Origin: Pareuzebyella sediminis
GTDB taxonomy: Bacteria; Bacteroidota; Bacteroidia; Flavobacteriales; Flavobacteriaceae
Assembly: GCF_008367235.1 (NCBI RefSeq)
Contig: NZ_VTZS01000001.1
Location: 1,116,001 to 1,180,000, forward strand
Reading direction: 5' to 3'
DNA length: 64,000 nucleotides
The notes below the pieces were generated by a model. The model searched no databases. It was given only the letters and a program-made list of their open reading frames with translations, and was not told the origin of the DNA. Shown one piece after another: positions 62,480 through 64,000 of this stretch (its first letter is position 1; each line of letters starts with the position of its first letter). A program made the translations under genes and the position numbers.

Positions 62480-63010
62480 ATGAAGGTAGCAGCCCTTAGG
62501 TTATTTTTTCTAGCCGTCCTTTTCGTCGCCTGTGATGCCAGAAAAGGAGATAGAAGCCATAGGGTAACCGAAAATTTGACCGATAGTGTAATTAAGGTAA
62601 GTCTCCACATGTATGTAGATTCTTGTTGGAACAAGGGAGATACCACTTTTTTGAGTCAAGTGGCCACCTATCAATTCGAAAGGAAGCTGAACGGCATTTT
62701 GGTTACAAAAACGAAAAAAGAGATGCAAGCACATATGGAACAGTATTTCAATGCTTTTCCTGATTTGCACTTGAAAATGAAAAAATTTCACATTTTGGAT
62801 AACACCGCTTTTATTGATTGGACTTGCACAGGGACCCACACGGGTAAATTAGGAGAGACAGCTGCCACTGGAAAAAAGGTGAAAATACATGGCTTCTCCC
62901 AACTCTTTTTTAATGAGGACGGAAATATGTTCGGTGAAGAAGTGGTATTCAACGAGCTCGATCTATTACAGCAACTTGGCTATACGATGAAGCTCCCTAA
63001 CTTAAAATGA
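62480..63010 (+). CDS. NTF2/SnoaL-like lipoprotein (ester-cyclase-like)
   Basis: 176 residues. The ATG at 62480 is preferred because MKVAALRLFFLAVLFVAC is a lipoprotein signal. The domain matches SnoaL-like cyclases: TKKEMQAHMEQYFNAFPDLH, FIDWTCTGTHTGKLGETAAT, KKVKIHGFSQLFFNEDGNMF. The pattern of the Trp/Thr-rich strand is typical of the ester cyclase branch. The catalytic role in this species is unknown. The gene is divergent from the TPR kinase. Confidence 0.85.
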   Translation: MKVAALRLFFLAVLFVACDARKGDRSHRVTENLTDSVIKVSLHMYVDSCWNKGDTTFLSQVATYQFERKLNGILVTKTKKEMQAHMEQYFNAFPDLHLKMKKFHILDNTAFIDWTCTGTHTGKLGETAATGKKVKIHGFSQLFFNEDGNMFGEEVVFNELDLLQQLGYTMKLPNLK

Positions 63011-63053
63011 GGACGCATATCATTGACAAACCAATGTTCATAAACCAACCATT

Positions 63054-63146
63054 ATGAAATCGGCAAAATCGCTATTTTTTATCGTATGGGCATCGACAAT
63101 ACCTTATGATGCACAAGGGTTTCTTGTCAAATTTAAATCTATATGA
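63054..63146 (+). CDS. Tiny frame with a signal-peptide-like start (possible remnant)
   Basis: 30 codons starting MKSAKSLFFIVWASTIPYDA, a signal-peptide-like N-terminus that meets a stop soon after. It may be the remains of a decayed secreted-protein gene between two NTF2-like lipoprotein genes, or noise. Confidence 0.2.
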   Translation: MKSAKSLFFIVWASTIPYDAQGFLVKFKSI

Positions 63147-63254
63147 AGTCATTGAAGGAACGATGTGGCCCGATATGGCCCCATCCTCATATTACGTCTT
63201 TAATAGCCTTTATATTTTTTGAAAGGAATTTTTTTCACGACCTAATTTAAACCC

Positions 63255-64000
63255 ATGAAAATGACAAAACTCATTAAAAACCTAATTTTTAGAACCTCTT
63301 TCGTCTTGATGCCCATGGTGATCGGATGCACTTCCATTGGTGAAGATGCAACCGATATGGCTACTATCAGAACCAAAATCGAAGAGAAAGAAAAAGCTTT
63401 TGCGGAGGCCATCTCAAATCAAGATGTAGAGGCAGTCCTGACATTCTATGCCGATGATGCAGTCAGTATGAGCAATGGCCAACCGGCGGATATTGGAAGA
63501 GAGGCCATTAGAAAAGATCTTGTCCAGAGTTTTAACAATCGGCAAAAGGGTTCAGTAACCAATTTTGAGGTGCTAGATGTATTTGGAAACGCAAGTCAAG
63601 TTACTGAAATTGGCAAAACCACCGTCAAAGATGCGTCGGGCAAGGTCATCTATACAGGTAAATACATGGCTGTTTGGGAAGAACGTAACGGTGAGTATAT
63701 CTGCATACGTGATATATCAAACGGAGATATGCCCCGACCTCCAGCGTCAACAAAAAGCATTCACCTCTTCGATATGCCAAAGGGTCTTACTGAAGCACAA
63801 TGGTCTGATAGTATTAAGGAGTTGAATACGATTATTGCCGATATGGGATATCCTGGTGCTGGTTATGCCTTCTACAAGACTTCGGACAGTACTATAAAGA
63901 CAAACCGCTATTACTTTGAAGGTGTATGGCCATCGGGTGATGCTTATAAAAAAATACATGAAAATCCGCTTTTCACAGAGGCAAGTGAAAAAGGGGATTC
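63255..64000 (+). CDS. NTF2/SnoaL (DUF4440-like) lipoprotein, 3' partial
   Basis: At least 248 codons, open to the window end. A lipoprotein signal (residues 1-25, Cys25 in VIGCTSIG) follows the ATG at 63255 (a second ATG is at 63261). Residues about 40-155 match a DUF4440/SnoaL fold: EKAFAEAISNQDVEAVLTFY, PADIGREAIRKDLVQSF, GKYMAVWEERNGEYICIRDI. After the Pro-rich link (MPRPPAST) another region starts, HLFDMPKGLTEAQWSDSIKE, which looks like a second, unidentified ligand-sensing or effector domain. The full architecture cannot be judged. Confidence 0.8.
   Translation, partial: MKMTKLIKNLIFRTSFVLMPMVIGCTSIGEDATDMATIRTKIEEKEKAFAEAISNQDVEAVLTFYADDAVSMSNGQPADIGREAIRKDLVQSFNNRQKGSVTNFEVLDVFGNASQVTEIGKTTVKDASGKVIYTGKYMAVWEERNGEYICIRDISNGDMPRPPASTKSIHLFDMPKGLTEAQWSDSIKELNTIIADMGYPGAGYAFYKTSDSTIKTNRYYFEGVWPSGDAYKKIHENPLFTEASEKGD

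Overview
The window is a gene-dense stretch of a Bacteroidota chromosome, most likely a marine Flavobacteriaceae member. This rests on protein families typical of that group (2TM-domain proteins, LytTR regulators, a LETM1-like protein, DUF547, DUF2490, ThuA fusions, many short lipoprotein signals), on promoters of the TAnnTTTG type, and on starts that almost never carry a Shine-Dalgarno sequence. No rRNA, tRNA, CRISPR array, insertion sequence or prophage was seen. Both ends cut genes: purL lacks its 5' end and an NTF2-like lipoprotein gene runs off the 3' end.

Layout. 1-3900: purL and a GNAT acetyltransferase. 4-12 kb: fatty-acid degradation, with an acyl-CoA ligase followed by a marR-fadN-fadA-fadE block; related palindromes sit at the marR promoter and at the ligase start, so one MarR regulator may control both. 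12.2-20.6 kb: trehalose metabolism (a GH15 hydrolase divergent from a fused OtsA-OtsB), then a propeller-NTF2 fusion and M28 and M1 peptidases. 21-30 kb: a giant ThuA/sugar-dehydrogenase/PKD/cytochrome c lipoprotein, a YdeI-like protein and two amidohydrolases. 29.5-31.5 kb: a divergent App1 phosphatidate phosphatase and diacylglycerol-kinase-like lipid kinase. 31.6-34.7 kb: DUF2490, Cu-Zn superoxide dismutase, and an ECF sigma/anti-sigma pair coupled by a 1-nt overlap. 34.8-41.3 kb: a TIGR04283-like glycosyltransferase, DUF547, a BamA-like barrel, a TPR lipoprotein and a two-gene DUF4331 pair. 41.5-46 kb: a LETM1-like protein convergent with a sensor-kinase/2TM/2TM/LytTR operon. 47-55 kb: a sugar-oxidation locus (ThuA-dehydrogenase-cupredoxin giant, DTE-like TIM barrel, Gfo/Idh/MocA protein) with a divergent AraC regulator. 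55-64 kb: a COG2509 flavoprotein, a DEAD-box helicase, a protein with an internal duplication, a TPR histidine kinase with a LytTR regulator, and two NTF2-like lipoproteins.

The most distinctive points are: (1) two giant secreted ThuA-dehydrogenase lipoproteins, one ending in a heme c domain and the other in an azurin-like copper domain with ligands His1081, Cys1149, His1154 and Met1158; (2) in the operon with the copper version, the epimerase-like and Gfo/Idh/MocA-like enzymes both deviate at canonical residues (Gln in place of the second His of HxH; Thr-Val in place of Glu-Lys of EKP); (3) a 28-bp perfect palindrome at the marR promoter with a shorter sister site at the acyl-CoA ligase; and (4) a 2TM signalling operon in which one kinase carries its own 2TM domain. 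Domain and family names come from reading the translated sequence; no database search was run.
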